Counted from the stretch's first letter, positions 1 to 9,720 are shown. The stretch: 64,000 nt of DNA from Synechococcus sp. C9 (GCF_022984075.1 NZ_JALAAD010000001.1:1592455-1656454); one strand, 5' to 3'. The notes: a model not told the origin generated them from the sequence alone. Numbers and translations are program-made.

Positions 1-766
1 CGGCGATGCCCTGGCTGGCTAAATATTCCCCCAGATACATCAAACTGCGCCCGGTTTGACCGATGCCGTGACTGAGTAATACCAGGGGTACTGGCTCCGA
101 CCCAGGGGGATAAAATAAATGCACCTTGAGGGAACGCTGGGGCTGGTCGGGGGGGGTAAAACTCCAGGCTTGTTCCCGCCAGGTCGTACCCGTAAAAGCG
201 GGGGTGGTGCCGGTCGGCGGCAGGAGGGGGAGGGCGGCCAGGGCTTGGGCCGTTTGTTGCTGGTGGGTCTGGGCATTGATCAACAAATTGGCTACCGCTA
301 GGGCATCCACCGCCACGGTTTCCGCAGGCAATGCCTGGAGGAGGTTGAGGGCGGTAATGGGTTGGCGTTGTTGCACCACCAGGGTGAGGGCTTGTTTGAG
401 GGCTTGGGGGTCAGGGGGGATGAGCAATTGCCCCAGCCGGTACAGGGCTTGACTGGCCGCTTCCGTATGCAATAAACGCTGGCTTTGGCTTGGGGTCAGG
501 GGTACGGGGTGGGTCAACCAATTGCGTAATTCCTCCAGGGTGGGCGGTGCCAAGAGTTGGGTAAGGGGCGTTAAACTCCCCTGGGGACGACCGGACTGAA
601 CCCAGGTTGCCACATCCGCCAGGGTGACGCTCCAGGTGGTCTGACCAGCGATCAGATCGATTCGTTCGGCGGCCAGGGCGGCTCGGGGCAGGCAAAACCA
701 CCCCACCAAGACCCAAAATCCAAAAAATTGCCGACCCCACTGCCAAATCCGTAGGTTTACAGGCAT
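1..766 (-). CDS. DUF1400-type alpha/beta hydrolase, truncated by window edge
   Basis: This reading frame is open from an ATG at 766 down to the first base, about 255 codons, and its 3' part lies outside the window. Residues 1-33 form a signal peptide: charged start, hydrophobic core ending LPRAALA-AE. A helical region follows (about 34-200) that matches the cyanobacterial DUF1400 module. The visible hydrolase core then begins with the strand PLVLLSHGIGQTG, whose HG is the oxyanion-hole motif of lipase-like alpha/beta hydrolases; the catalytic triad lies beyond the edge. Family knowledge suggests an exported or membrane-facing esterase or lipase of unknown substrate. It is divergent from the pentapeptide gene at 877. 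Confidence 0.8.
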   Translation of the reverse strand, partial: MPVNLRIWQWGRQFFGFWVLVGWFCLPRAALAAERIDLIAGQTTWSVTLADVATWVQSGRPQGSLTPLTQLLAPPTLEELRNWLTHPVPLTPSQSQRLLHTEAASQALYRLGQLLIPPDPQALKQALTLVVQQRQPITALNLLQALPAETVAVDALAVANLLINAQTHQQQTAQALAALPLLPPTGTTPAFTGTTWREQAWSFTPPDQPQRSLKVHLFYPPGSEPVPLVLLSHGIGQTGRSLMYLGEYLASQGIA

Positions 767-876
767 GATAAACATAGAACGTTTGCTGTTCCCTCCCCAG
801 CGGTTCCCAATTAATTCTGCGGAACAATCCATTTTTAGACCAGCTTGCGACCTTTGTCCCCTTCCGTCCAGCCGTT

Positions 877-2088
877 ATGCCTACCCCCTCCGAACTGCGG
901 GATGCCTACAATGCCGGTGCCCGGTCGTTCCCCCAGGTGCAATTGGCGGGGCAGATGTTGGAAGGAATCGTCCTGAATGAGGCATTCCTCGCCCGGGCCA
1001 ATCTGCGGGGGGTCTATCTCTGTTATAGCCAGATGGTGGGGGTGAATTTATCCCAGGCCAACCTGCGGCACGGGGAACTGGTGCGGGTGAATTTGAAGCA
1101 GGCCAACCTGAGTGAGGCGGATTTGCGGGGGGCCAATCTCCTGGAGGCCAATCTCACCGAGGCGAGTTTGTTCCGGGCGCAGTTGGACGGTGCCAATCTC
1201 ACCGAAGCCGACCTGGCCTATGGGAATTTACAGCAAGCTAGTTTGAGTGGCGCTATTTTATCCGGGTGCAACCTGCGGGCAGTGGATATGCAGGGTGCCT
1301 ATCTGGCCCGGGTTGCCCTGGCGGGGGCGGATTTGGGGGAGGCTAACCTGGAGGGGGCGGTGTTGACCCAGGGGGAATTGAGCGGGGTGAGTTTGACCCA
1401 GGCCAACCTGCGGGGGGCGGATTTGGCGGGCAGTAACCTCACCCGGGCCGACCTGTACCGGGCGGATTTGACGGGGGCAAACCTGATCCGGGCTAATCTG
1501 ACGGCGGCGGAATTGGGGCGAGCCTGTCTGCGCCAAGCCTGTTTGAGTGCGGCCACCTTGAACCGAGCCATGTTGCAGGGGGCGGACCTGAGTGGTGGGG
1601 AGGAATGGACCGATTTGAGTTCCGCCATCTTGACCGATGCCAATCTCACGGATGCGGACCTGCGCCGGGTCAACCTCACCCGTGCCAATTTGAGTGGTGC
1701 CGTGCTCATGGGGGCGGATTTGCGGGGGGCGCAACTGTGGGGCACCAATCTCACCAATGCCAACCTGGTGGGGGTCACCTTGGCGGGCACGGATTTACGC
1801 ATGACCACCCTGACCGATGCCAAAATGCACCGCTGTGACCTCTCCGGCTGTAATCTCCAGGGGGTGGATTTGAGTCGGCGGGAATTGACCGGCGTGAATT
1901 TTCACCAGGCGGATTTGCGGGGAGCCAATCTCAGCCGCACGGTTCTGACCCAGGCGGACTTGATGGATGTCCTGCTGGCGGGAGCGGACCTGAGCGAAGC
2001 GGATTTGCGGGGGGCACGGCTGACCCAACAGGTGGCGGGGGCAAATTTGAAGGGGGCCCGTCTGCCCAACGGTCGCTTGGTTGCTTAG
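877..2088 (+). CDS. Pentapeptide repeat protein (403 aa)
   Basis: After about 25 residues the whole protein consists of tandem five-residue repeats of the type A(D/N)Lxx, to the C-terminus. Such arrays fold into a right-handed quadrilateral beta-helix. There is no signal peptide, membrane segment or second domain, so a soluble cytoplasmic scaffold is likely. Function in most cyanobacterial members is unknown; the DNA-mimicking gyrase-protection role is known only for a few relatives (Qnr, MfpA). The repeats keep long antisense frames open; those are artefacts. The ATG at 877 is chosen because the typical N-terminal motif PSELRDAYNAG follows directly. Confidence 0.9.
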   Translation: MPTPSELRDAYNAGARSFPQVQLAGQMLEGIVLNEAFLARANLRGVYLCYSQMVGVNLSQANLRHGELVRVNLKQANLSEADLRGANLLEANLTEASLFRAQLDGANLTEADLAYGNLQQASLSGAILSGCNLRAVDMQGAYLARVALAGADLGEANLEGAVLTQGELSGVSLTQANLRGADLAGSNLTRADLYRADLTGANLIRANLTAAELGRACLRQACLSAATLNRAMLQGADLSGGEEWTDLSSAILTDANLTDADLRRVNLTRANLSGAVLMGADLRGAQLWGTNLTNANLVGVTLAGTDLRMTTLTDAKMHRCDLSGCNLQGVDLSRRELTGVNFHQADLRGANLSRTVLTQADLMDVLLAGADLSEADLRGARLTQQVAGANLKGARLPNGRLVA

Positions 2089-2138
2089 CACCCGCTTCGG
2101 TTACAATTTATAGATGAATTGCAAATTCTGGTAACACC

Positions 2139-2261
2139 ATGACTCCAACCTTGGCAAATTTTTTGTACAGTTTGCTGGCGGGGACAGTGATTGTCGTGAT
2201 TCCCGTCACAGCGGCGTTGATCTTTGTCAGCCAAAAGGATAAAATCCGGCGGTCGTCCTAG
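2139..2261 (+). CDS. psbX: Photosystem II protein PsbX (40 aa)
   Basis: A 40-codon gene with one transmembrane helix (about residues 8-30) followed by a basic tail [10 protein letters not shown]. The pattern [14 protein letters not shown], helix, then Q-K-D-K-(I/V)-(R/Q)-R-S matches cyanobacterial PsbX, a low-molecular-weight PSII subunit near cytochrome b559 that affects QB-site plastoquinone exchange. Length is normal (about 38-41 aa). It lies 50 bases after the pentapeptide gene and 81 bases before ycf66, and a TACAAT hexamer at 2102-2107 could be its -10 element. Assignment rests on recognition of the motif and size. Confidence 0.85.
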   Translation: MTPTLANFLYSLLAGTVIVVIPVTAALIFVSQKDKIRRSS

Positions 2262-2342
2262 GAAATGCCATTTAGAATGGGGTTAGGCGTGAGCCGTGAA
2301 GGTCTCTCTGCCGCTCTGTATTGATCTGTAAAGGAGCCTGCC

Positions 2343-3041
2343 GTGGGTATTGGTATCCCCGCCCCAATTTTTTTGGGCATTATTTTAATTTTGGGAAGTT
2401 TGATTTTATTCTTCCTGGGGCGACTGCGGCCTTCCCTGCGGCGGGACTCGGATGTGGTTTATGCGGTGATTGGTCTGCTGAGCGGGCTGATCCTGCTGGC
2501 GAATTTTGGCAACCTGGGGTTTGGGCTGGTATTTCAACAGGTGCTGATGATCGGGGCATTGGTGGCCCTGACCTGGGAAAATTTGATTTTGCGGGGGAAA
2601 AATCCCCCCAACCGCGGTAGGGAAATCCCGCCCCGCCGTCCCCGGGAAAACTACACCCCCCCCAGCTATCGGGAAGCGGAATCCTACCGGGATTACCAAC
2701 GGGATTATGACTACGAGGAAGCGCCCCGTCGTCCTAGCCGTCGTCGTAGTGAAGTCGTGCTTGACCCGGTGGATGCCTGGGAAGCGGAATTGCCCCAATC
2801 GCCCCGGGCCCGGATGCGGGGGGAAACGGCCAACCCAGCCCCCAGTCGCTATCGGGATTGGGAGCGGGAGGAAACTGACCGGGATGCGGAGGAAACGGCT
2901 ATTGTCACGGCGGCACCCCCCCGTCAGGAAACTACGCCGCCCCGGCCCCGTCGTCCTCGTCCCCAATACCCCCCCCGGCGGAGTCGTCCCAGCGACCTGG
3001 AACTGGATAATTCCAGTAATTTTGACGATGAGGACTTTTAG
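2343..3041 (+). CDS. ycf66: Ycf66 family membrane protein
   Basis: A 232-residue protein with a GTG start, preceded by a good ribosome-binding site (AAGGAG at 2331-2336); no in-frame ATG lies nearby upstream. Two or three hydrophobic segments occupy residues 5-75, including the conserved (R/L)RP-L-RD-D pattern and GLLSGLILLANF, both typical of Ycf66. After residue 85 the protein becomes a low-complexity, charged Arg/Pro/Glu/Tyr-rich tail, probably disordered and cytoplasmic. Ycf66 is conserved in cyanobacteria and some plastids, without a firmly established role. Adjacent to psbX on the same strand, possibly co-transcribed. Confidence 0.85.
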   Translation: MGIGIPAPIFLGIILILGSLILFFLGRLRPSLRRDSDVVYAVIGLLSGLILLANFGNLGFGLVFQQVLMIGALVALTWENLILRGKNPPNRGREIPPRRPRENYTPPSYREAESYRDYQRDYDYEEAPRRPSRRRSEVVLDPVDAWEAELPQSPRARMRGETANPAPSRYRDWEREETDRDAEETAIVTAAPPRQETTPPRPRRPRPQYPPRRSRPSDLELDNSSNFDDEDF

Positions 3042-3721
3042 GGCATCCCCTGCCCCCAGGCCAGCCACACCCCCTGCACCAGAAAGGCGGGTAAAAAATT
3101 CACCACCGGCATTTTTTTAATCTCCAACACATCCAGCCCCGTCGCCAGCAGGAGGAGTCCCCCCAGGGCATTGACCTCCCGCACCGCCATTTCTGGCAGT
3201 CCTTGCCCCCACCCATAGGCCAGCAGGGTCAACCCCGCCTGGTAAAGGAACAGGGGAATTCCTGCCCAAGCCACCCCCACCCCCAAGGTACTGCCCAACA
3301 GCAGGGCGGCCACCCCATCCATGAGGGTTTTTTGGAGCAAAATCAGGGGGAATTGCCCCAACCCGGCCTCGAAACAGCCCAGCAGGGTCATGGCACCCAC
3401 ACAAAACAGCAGAAATCCCCGACTCATCCCCGCAGACACCCCGGCGAATTGGCCCCCCAACCAGCGATTCAGACGGGCTTCCAGACCCAAGCCTTCCCCC
3501 AGGGCCGCCCCCCCCAACAGGCTCAATCCCAACACCCACGGGGCACGGGTGGGCAGTACCAACCCCATCCCCAAAGCCAAAAGAAACACCCCCAACCCCT
3601 GCACCCACCGCTCCAGCAAGGCCGCAGGCAAATAACGTCGCCCGTACCAGCCCACCCAACCCGCCACCAGCACGGTCAGGGCATTCACCCCGCTCGGCCA
3701 GAGTACCCACAGCCACGCCAT
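3038..3721 (-). CDS. DUF554 family membrane protein
   Basis: A very hydrophobic protein of 227 residues with six or seven predicted membrane segments. The N-terminal SGVNALTVLVAGWVG and the later GMSRGFLLFCVGAMTLLGCFEAGL fit the DUF554 family (the YdfK/YqgA group), whose function is unknown. The ATG at 3721 is preferred because the family's Asn-containing first segment begins shortly after it. An alternative ATG at 3769 would overlap the upstream pentapeptide gene by 38 bases. Its 3' end overlaps the last 4 bases of ycf66 on the opposite strand. It probably shares a transcript with the pentapeptide gene, whose stop is only about 10 bases upstream. Confidence 0.8.
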   Translation of the reverse strand: MAWLWVLWPSGVNALTVLVAGWVGWYGRRYLPAALLERWVQGLGVFLLALGMGLVLPTRAPWVLGLSLLGGAALGEGLGLEARLNRWLGGQFAGVSAGMSRGFLLFCVGAMTLLGCFEAGLGQFPLILLQKTLMDGVAALLLGSTLGVGVAWAGIPLFLYQAGLTLLAYGWGQGLPEMAVREVNALGGLLLLATGLDVLEIKKMPVVNFLPAFLVQGVWLAWGQGMP

Positions 3722-3731
3722 CAACAGACCA

Positions 3732-4877
3732 TCAGGGTGAATAGCGTTTATCAAGGGTGGTACGACCATCAGGCATTTGGGTCCCCACCAATTTAGCCCC
3801 CGTGAGATTCGCCCGCCCCAGATTCGCTCGGGTCAAATTTGCCTCAGTCAAATCCGCATACCAAAGATTGGCGCAACTCAAATCCGCCCCCACCAGATTC
3901 GCCCGTTTGAGATTGGTACGGCTGAGGTTTGCCCCCGTAAAATTAGCCCCATCAAACGTACCCCAACTCAAATCCGCCTTGTTCAACGTAGCTTCGACAA
4001 AAGAACAGAGCTTGGCATTCACCCGGGTGAGGATGGCACCGGTTAAATTTGCCTGATCCAAACAGGCTTCTTCGAGGGCGGCACGGGTCAAATCCGCATG
4101 GGACAAATTCGCCCGCAGGAGGGTGGCTTTTTTGAGGTTGGTACTAATGGGAACGGCGGCTCCCACCAGGTTATTTACCGCCTGACCTCCCAATTTCATA
4201 CATCCAAAATTTGCCCCGGTCAAATCCGCTTCGGTCAAATCCGCTTCAATTAAATTCGCCCCCGCAAAATTCGCATTTTTCAGAATCGCCCCTGCCATTT
4301 TAATGCGCCGCAGTACCGCCCGACTCAAATCCGCATCCTGCAAGATAATTTCATTCAAAACCGCATCAATTAACGAGACCTGAATTAACTTGACCCCGGT
4401 AAAATCCCGCACCCCCTTTTGATACCGCCGCAGTAATTCCTCCGCATAGGTTTCCAGGGGTATATCCACCTCGTCACTGGTGAGGTTTACCGGGCTACCC
4501 GAGTCGTACACCCCGTTGGTAATGGTGGGCGTAGCTTTGGGGGTCATGGGGGGCGTAGAGCGGGGGGGTAGGGAATCGGCCGCTGTCCCCAAGCTAAAAA
4601 CCTCCATCCATTCCGGGAAGGTTTCCCCCGCTTGCAGGGCATAGACCTTCACCGTGCGGATGGACGGCACTTCCAAACGGGTCAAGCCCTGGCGAATGAT
4701 ATGCAGACATTGCCGCTGGTCGGGGGTGGTTTTGCCCGTCAGGACGACTTCCAAACAGCCCTGCCGTAACTTCGCTTGCGCCGTCACCCCCTGGGCGGTC
4801 AGGGCTTGGGTCATCAGGGCGGCAATCGCCTGGGGGTCACCCTGCTTCGCCTGGTGCAGGAGGTTGGCAATGCTCAT
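3732..4877 (-). CDS. Pentapeptide repeat protein with N-terminal globular domain (381 aa)
   Basis: Residues 1-90 begin SIANLLHQAKQGDPQAIAALM and form a non-repeat alpha/beta domain found at the start of several cyanobacterial proteins. A Pro/Thr linker (about 95-125) follows, then A(D/N)LxxA pentapeptide repeats to the C-terminus, ending with the typical LVGTQMPDGRTTL. The N-terminal domain contains segments such as KLRQGCLEVVLTG and VYALQAGE; its ligand is unknown. The ATG at 4877 starts exactly at that conserved domain; an upstream start at 4922 would add 15 unconserved residues. The domain architecture is certain, the function is not. Confidence 0.88.
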   Translation of the reverse strand: MSIANLLHQAKQGDPQAIAALMTQALTAQGVTAQAKLRQGCLEVVLTGKTTPDQRQCLHIIRQGLTRLEVPSIRTVKVYALQAGETFPEWMEVFSLGTAADSLPPRSTPPMTPKATPTITNGVYDSGSPVNLTSDEVDIPLETYAEELLRRYQKGVRDFTGVKLIQVSLIDAVLNEIILQDADLSRAVLRRIKMAGAILKNANFAGANLIEADLTEADLTGANFGCMKLGGQAVNNLVGAAVPISTNLKKATLLRANLSHADLTRAALEEACLDQANLTGAILTRVNAKLCSFVEATLNKADLSWGTFDGANFTGANLSRTNLKRANLVGADLSCANLWYADLTEANLTRANLGRANLTGAKLVGTQMPDGRTTLDKRYSP

Positions 4878-5241
4878 GTCACAAGGCTCCGATGGGGTAT
4901 TCCAAGGACAGGCTGATACCAATTGCCAGGACTACCATGAGAACAACCGCAAAAATACGGAAAAAAGCAGGTTCACCTTGGCTTCATCTTACACGAATTT
5001 CCGGTACCCTGGGGGAGCTTCCTATCAATGCCCTATTGGGAACTTTTCAGTGCGATATTTCATCATGAAGGCAGTTACGTCGCCGCACAGGTTGCGTACA
5101 GAATTTATTTGAGGCACGACTTAGCTCAATGGGTTGGCGTGCCGGAGTGACCTCGCCCTCACCTGTGGGAAATTGCCGAGAAATCCGTTAAGGTAGCTCT
5201 AGCGGCATCCCATCGGAATTTCCAAAATCACTTCCAACGGG
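4878..5241. other. Intergenic region between divergent genes
   Basis: About 360 bases separate the pentapeptide gene (-) and the tamB-like gene (+), so promoters for both must lie here. A small inverted repeat GGCACG...CGTGCC spans 5112-5142. A 44-codon plus-strand frame starts at about 4936 but resembles nothing I know and has no good ribosome-binding site. I see no tRNA or recognisable riboswitch. Confidence 0.4.
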
Positions 5242-8200
5242 GTGCGCTGTATGGGATTTGGGTTGATACGTTTGGCAAAGACCATGGCACGGTTTGAGGA
5301 GGTGGGTTACCCCCGGCGGGGCTGGTGGGTCGCTGGGGCAATTCTCCTGGGCACGGGAACTGGTCTGTGGGTGGGGGGGAGTTTTTTCGTGCGGGAAAAG
5401 CTGGCACCCCTGATTTCCCAAGAATTGAGTCGCACCCTGAACCGCCCGGTCACTTTGGGCAAGGTGGAACGGTTTGGCTGGACGGGGGTACGCTTTGGGG
5501 CTTCCACCATCCCGGCGACGGCGACGGACCCGGATTATCTGCAAGTCCAGGGGATTGAGGTGCAGTTTCAACCCTGGCAGTTGTTCCAAGCACGGCGGTT
5601 AGATATTCAGGTAAATTTAATCCAACCGCAAGCCGTATTGCACCAGTCCTCGGATCGGCGCTGGCTCCGCATTACCCCTGCCATCGGGGCAGAGACCAGT
5701 CCTCCCCCCATCCAGGTGCAGGTGACCCAGGTGCGCTTGCGTGGGGGGCAGGTGACCTTGGTGCCCTGGGCAACCCGGCGGGCGCAGACCTACGCACAGA
5801 TTCAGGCTCAGGTGCGTCCGGGGAGGGAGCAAATTACCTTTCAAACCCAAGCCCAAGCCCCGGCTGGCGGCTCCCTAGACTTGGCAGGCATCTGGGATTT
5901 GCAGACACATTCCCTCCAGGCGCACCTCCAAACCCAGGAGATGGCACTCCCGCCGGTGGGGGAATTGGTGGGCAGTCATACCCCATTGCCCGTGACCCTG
6001 CGCCAGGGACGGATGACCAGCGACCTCAAACTGGCTTGGCAGAGGGGGCAAATGCCGCAGATTACGGGACCGGTGCAAGTGCGGGGGGGGGTGGTGGCGG
6101 CTCCCCAATGGGGACAGGTGCGACCGGAAGTGAACGCCCGTTTCCAACTCACTCCACAGGAAGTGCAAGTGACCCAGGGGCAAATTCGCCTGGTTGGGGT
6201 GGAGGTGGGGGTCACTGGGAACATCCATTTCCAACGGGGTTATGACCTCACGGCGCAGGTACCAGGGGTAGCCCTTGCCCAGGTGACGCAATCCTTGGGG
6301 CTAAAATCCCCCGTTCAGGGGCGGGTGCAATCCGAGTGGGTGGTGCGGGGTGCCCTGGCGCAACCCTCTATCCGGGGGCGATTGACTGCCCTGGGTGCCC
6401 TAAAAATTGACCAAACCACCCTGGAACAGGCAACTGCCGAGGTGGTGCTTAGCCAAGGGGGGGTGGAGATTCCTCGTTTTCAGGTGGGGTTGGCTGGGGC
6501 GCAGGTGCGGGGTGCAGGGCGGATTGACCCCCAACAACGCCTGGCTATTCGTTTTCAGGGCACTGCCCAACCGGAGCGCTGGTTGCCACCGGGGGAAACC
6601 CTGCCTCTGCGGGTGGGAAATGTGATGGTACAGGGGCAATTGCAGGGAACGTTACCCCAGCCCCAGGTCTCAATGGACTTTCAGGCTCCCCAAGCCCAAA
6701 TACCTCTGCGGGGGCAGATGCAATGGCGGGCGGAGCGGTTGCAATTCCGGGCGCAAGGGGAACAGGTGCAGGCAATGGGCGAAGTGAATACCCGCACCCT
6801 AGCCGCCGATGTGCAAGTGCAGGTGCGCCAGTACGACCTCAAGGGGTTGCCCCTGGCATTGCCTTTGGATTTGGCGCTGCGGGGGGAGGTGGACTTCCAG
6901 GGACGACTGCGGGGGAATTTGCGGCAACCGGAAATTAGCGGGGATTTGGGGCTGATCGGTCTGCGGGTGAACCACTGGCAGTTTGAACCGCAACTGCGGG
7001 GGACGGCGAGTTTTGCGGCTGACCGGGGACTGCGGCTGGATGTGCGGGGGGTGCAGGACCAGGTGGCGGTGAATATGGTGCCTGGGTCATTGCCGCGCAC
7101 GGTGACGATTCGCCGGGGTCAAGCCCTCATCCAAGGGCAAGGGCGGGATGGCACACTGGCGGTGAATTTTCGCCATATTCCCCTGGCTTTGTTCAGCGGC
7201 GGTCTGTTGCAGGGGGACTTGCAGGGAACGGGGCTGTGGGATGGACTGCAACAACGGGCGACGGGGCAGTTGCAGGTGGATCAGGCTCGCTGGGGGAATC
7301 TGGTGGCGACCAAGCTGGGCGGGCAGTTCCAGTGGCGCAATCAGGAACTCACCCTCAGCCAGGGGGAATTGCACCAACGCCAGAGTCGTTATCACTTTGA
7401 GGGGCAGGCACGGTTCCAGCCCCAGTTACGATGGCAGGCGCGGATTCAGGCGGTGGAGGCGGAAATTCAAGACCTGGTACCGGCTCTACTCACCACCCCC
7501 CAGCCCGGTGCCAATGCCCTGGCGGTCACCCCCGTTGGTGCACCGAACCTCCCCCTGGGGGAGCAATTGGCGTATTTCAACCAGGTGCAGGCGCAGGTGC
7601 AACAGTACGTCGCCAACCAACAAAAAGCCCTGGGGTTACCCGATCTGCAGGAATTGCGGGGGCGATGGCAGGGGCAGGCGACCCTGGAGGGCAATCACCG
7701 GGGGGAACTGGCGGCGAATTTTGACCTGCGGGGGCGGGACTGGGCGTGGGGGCAGTACAAAGCCGAACGTTTAACCCTGCAGGGACGTTATGAAGGCACA
7801 CTACAACAGGGGCGATTCACCCTCCAGCCCTTGCAGTTCGTCCAAGGGGAAAGCCAAATGCTTTTCACCGGGGTACTGGGGGGGCAACAGCAGACCGGGC
7901 AACTCCTGCTCAGCCAGATTCCCATTGCCTACCTGACCCAACTGCTCCCGATTCCCGGGGAATTGACCGGCTTGGTGAGCGGTAGGGCGACCTTGGGGGG
8001 AAACCAAGCCAACCTCCAAGCCAAGGGAGAGGTGCGGATTCAGGATGGTACTTGGGAGCGTACCCCCATCCAGGTGGCGCAATCCAGTTTTAACTACAAC
8101 CAAGGGCGGTTGGACTTTGGGGCGGAACTGTTGGTGAGTGACCAAACCAGCGGCGTGGAGCCAGTGCGAGCCAGAGGCAGTGTGCCGCTCCAGTTGCCCT

Positions 8201-9702
8201 TTAGCACGACCAAAGCCAGCGATGACCAGATTCAATTGAGCCTCCAGGTCAAAAACAGCGGACTGAACCTGATCAACAGCTTGAATCCCTTTGCCCAGTG
8301 GCAGGGGGGCGCGGGGGAAATCCAGGTAGATGTGGCGGGCACGTGGCGGGAACCCCGTTTGAGCGGGCTGGCACGCTTCCAAGGAGCCAAGGTCGCCCTG
8401 GCGGGTCTGGGGGATACCTTGGAAAATCTCACCGGGGAAATTCGCTTTTTGGATGACCGTCTGGATGCGAAACAACTGCAAGCCCAACTCAACGGCGGCA
8501 CCCTGACCCTGGAGGGGATTTTACCCATCAGCCGTCCCCTCACCCCGGCGGACCCAGCCTACAAACAGCCCCTCACCCTGACCCTGTTACCCGCCCGCAT
8601 CGAGCAAAAAAATATCTACAGCGGGTCAGCCAGCGCCCAAGTCACCATTACCGGCAGTGCCCAAGCCCCGGTGGTAGGCGGTGAGATTCAACTCAGCCAA
8701 GGGCGGGTGATGCTAGCCGATGCCTTACTCCGAGGGGCGGAGGAACCCCAAACCAGCAATGGGACAGTCAGCGAGAGTGCCCCGGTGGACAATGGTAATG
8801 GACAAAAAAACGGTCAACCCAAGGGTCAAAAAGCCCGGTTTCAGGACTTAAAAATTCGTTTGGGTCAAGGGGTGCAGGTGGTGCGTAGCCCAAACTTAAA
8901 TGTCACTACCGAGGGCACCCTCACCCTCAACGGTCCTTTAGCGCAACCCCAACCCAGCGGCACCCTGACCCTCGACCGGGGGGAAGTGAACCTATTTCTC
9001 ACCCGTTTCCGTTTGGACCGCACCTACAAAAATCAGGTGGTTTTCGACCCCCGCTACGGTTTTGACCCGGAACTGGATTTACGCCTGACCACCACCGTCA
9101 CCCAGGGTGCCAATCAACTGGCGGGAACGATTTTGCAACGGCAGGGGAACTTCCCCAGTGAGGTGCCCATTACCGTGGCGGAACGGGTGCAGGGGTTGGA
9201 GGCGGTACGGATTCAAGCCAGTATTGCCGGTCGTGCCAGCCGTTTACCCAACGGGTTGACCTTGAGCAGTAGCCCCAGCCGCACCCAGGAACAAATTGTT
9301 GCCCTACTGGGGGGATTTTCCGCCAATTCCAGTCCTGAATCTGCCCAATTATTCCTCACCAGCCTCGCCAGTCAAACCCTGTTAAATGAAATTTCCCGTT
9401 CCTTTGAAACGGATTTTGGCGGCATTTCCTGGCGGTTTTTCCCCACTGTGTTACCCGCTCTGCCCGATAGTCGCAATTTGCAACAGTCTGCCCTAGCTTT
9501 GGGGGGGGAAGTGCGGTTAGATATTCGCCGGTTTTCTGCTTCGTTTCTGCAAATGTTCACCAGTTTTGGCAATTCGGTCAGCGACCCCAATTTATCCCAA
9601 TTGACTTTAGCTTACCGGATTAATAACCAGCTACGGATTCGGGCGGTGGGTTCTTCGGACCGGGATAACCGGGTAATTATTGAATACAATAAACAATTCT
9701 AA
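5242..9702 (+). CDS. tamB: TamB-like translocation/assembly module protein (DUF490)
   Basis: A 1486-residue protein with one N-terminal membrane anchor (about residues 28-48, WWVAGAILLGTGTGLWVGG) and a very long beta-rich body. Repeating GxxxLQG/VRGxL motifs are typical of the AsmA/TamB and bridge-like lipid transfer superfamily. The C-terminal 350 residues (LTLDRGEVNLFLTRFRLDRTY..., ending RDNRVIIEYNKQF) match the DUF490/TamB domain. Such proteins span the periplasm and are linked to outer-membrane protein assembly or lipid transport; plastids have the related TIC236. The GTG at 5242 is the longest start; ATGs at 5251 and 5284 are alternatives, and the last gives a more usual short cytoplasmic head. 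No Omp85/TamA gene adjoins it. Confidence 0.88.
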   Translation: MRCMGFGLIRLAKTMARFEEVGYPRRGWWVAGAILLGTGTGLWVGGSFFVREKLAPLISQELSRTLNRPVTLGKVERFGWTGVRFGASTIPATATDPDYLQVQGIEVQFQPWQLFQARRLDIQVNLIQPQAVLHQSSDRRWLRITPAIGAETSPPPIQVQVTQVRLRGGQVTLVPWATRRAQTYAQIQAQVRPGREQITFQTQAQAPAGGSLDLAGIWDLQTHSLQAHLQTQEMALPPVGELVGSHTPLPVTLRQGRMTSDLKLAWQRGQMPQITGPVQVRGGVVAAPQWGQVRPEVNARFQLTPQEVQVTQGQIRLVGVEVGVTGNIHFQRGYDLTAQVPGVALAQVTQSLGLKSPVQGRVQSEWVVRGALAQPSIRGRLTALGALKIDQTTLEQATAEVVLSQGGVEIPRFQVGLAGAQVRGAGRIDPQQRLAIRFQGTAQPERWLPPGETLPLRVGNVMVQGQLQGTLPQPQVSMDFQAPQAQIPLRGQMQWRAERLQFRAQGEQVQAMGEVNTRTLAADVQVQVRQYDLKGLPLALPLDLALRGEVDFQGRLRGNLRQPEISGDLGLIGLRVNHWQFEPQLRGTASFAADRGLRLDVRGVQDQVAVNMVPGSLPRTVTIRRGQALIQGQGRDGTLAVNFRHIPLALFSGGLLQGDLQGTGLWDGLQQRATGQLQVDQARWGNLVATKLGGQFQWRNQELTLSQGELHQRQSRYHFEGQARFQPQLRWQARIQAVEAEIQDLVPALLTTPQPGANALAVTPVGAPNLPLGEQLAYFNQVQAQVQQYVANQQKALGLPDLQELRGRWQGQATLEGNHRGELAANFDLRGRDWAWGQYKAERLTLQGRYEGTLQQGRFTLQPLQFVQGESQMLFTGVLGGQQQTGQLLLSQIPIAYLTQLLPIPGELTGLVSGRATLGGNQANLQAKGEVRIQDGTWERTPIQVAQSSFNYNQGRLDFGAELLVSDQTSGVEPVRARGSVPLQLPFSTTKASDDQIQLSLQVKNSGLNLINSLNPFAQWQGGAGEIQVDVAGTWREPRLSGLARFQGAKVALAGLGDTLENLTGEIRFLDDRLDAKQLQAQLNGGTLTLEGILPISRPLTPADPAYKQPLTLTLLPARIEQKNIYSGSASAQVTITGSAQAPVVGGEIQLSQGRVMLADALLRGAEEPQTSNGTVSESAPVDNGNGQKNGQPKGQKARFQDLKIRLGQGVQVVRSPNLNVTTEGTLTLNGPLAQPQPSGTLTLDRGEVNLFLTRFRLDRTYKNQVVFDPRYGFDPELDLRLTTTVTQGANQLAGTILQRQGNFPSEVPITVAERVQGLEAVRIQASIAGRASRLPNGLTLSSSPSRTQEQIVALLGGFSANSSPESAQLFLTSLASQTLLNEISRSFETDFGGISWRFFPTVLPALPDSRNLQQSALALGGEVRLDIRRFSASFLQMFTSFGNSVSDPNLSQLTLAYRINNQLRIRAVGSSDRDNRVIIEYNKQF

Positions 9703-9720
9703 AAAGCCATCCTCAACAGC

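Noticed and set aside
1258-2091. Long antisense and shifted open frames inside the first pentapeptide gene
   Set aside because: The five-codon periodicity and lack of stops in repeat DNA keep other frames open; their proteins are low-complexity mirror repeats.
3203-3796. Plus-strand frame of about 197 codons opposite the DUF554 gene
   Set aside because: Composition is Pro/Gln/His-rich and typical of the antisense of a hydrophobic, GC-rich gene; no domain or ribosome-binding site.
4936-5070. 44-codon plus-strand frame between the second pentapeptide gene and tamB
   Set aside because: No ribosome-binding site, no recognisable motif, and it lies in a divergent promoter region.
5112-5142. GGCACG...CGTGCC inverted repeat upstream of the tamB-like gene considered as a riboswitch or terminator
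   Set aside because: Single short stem with a long loop, no T-run and no match to a known riboswitch core.
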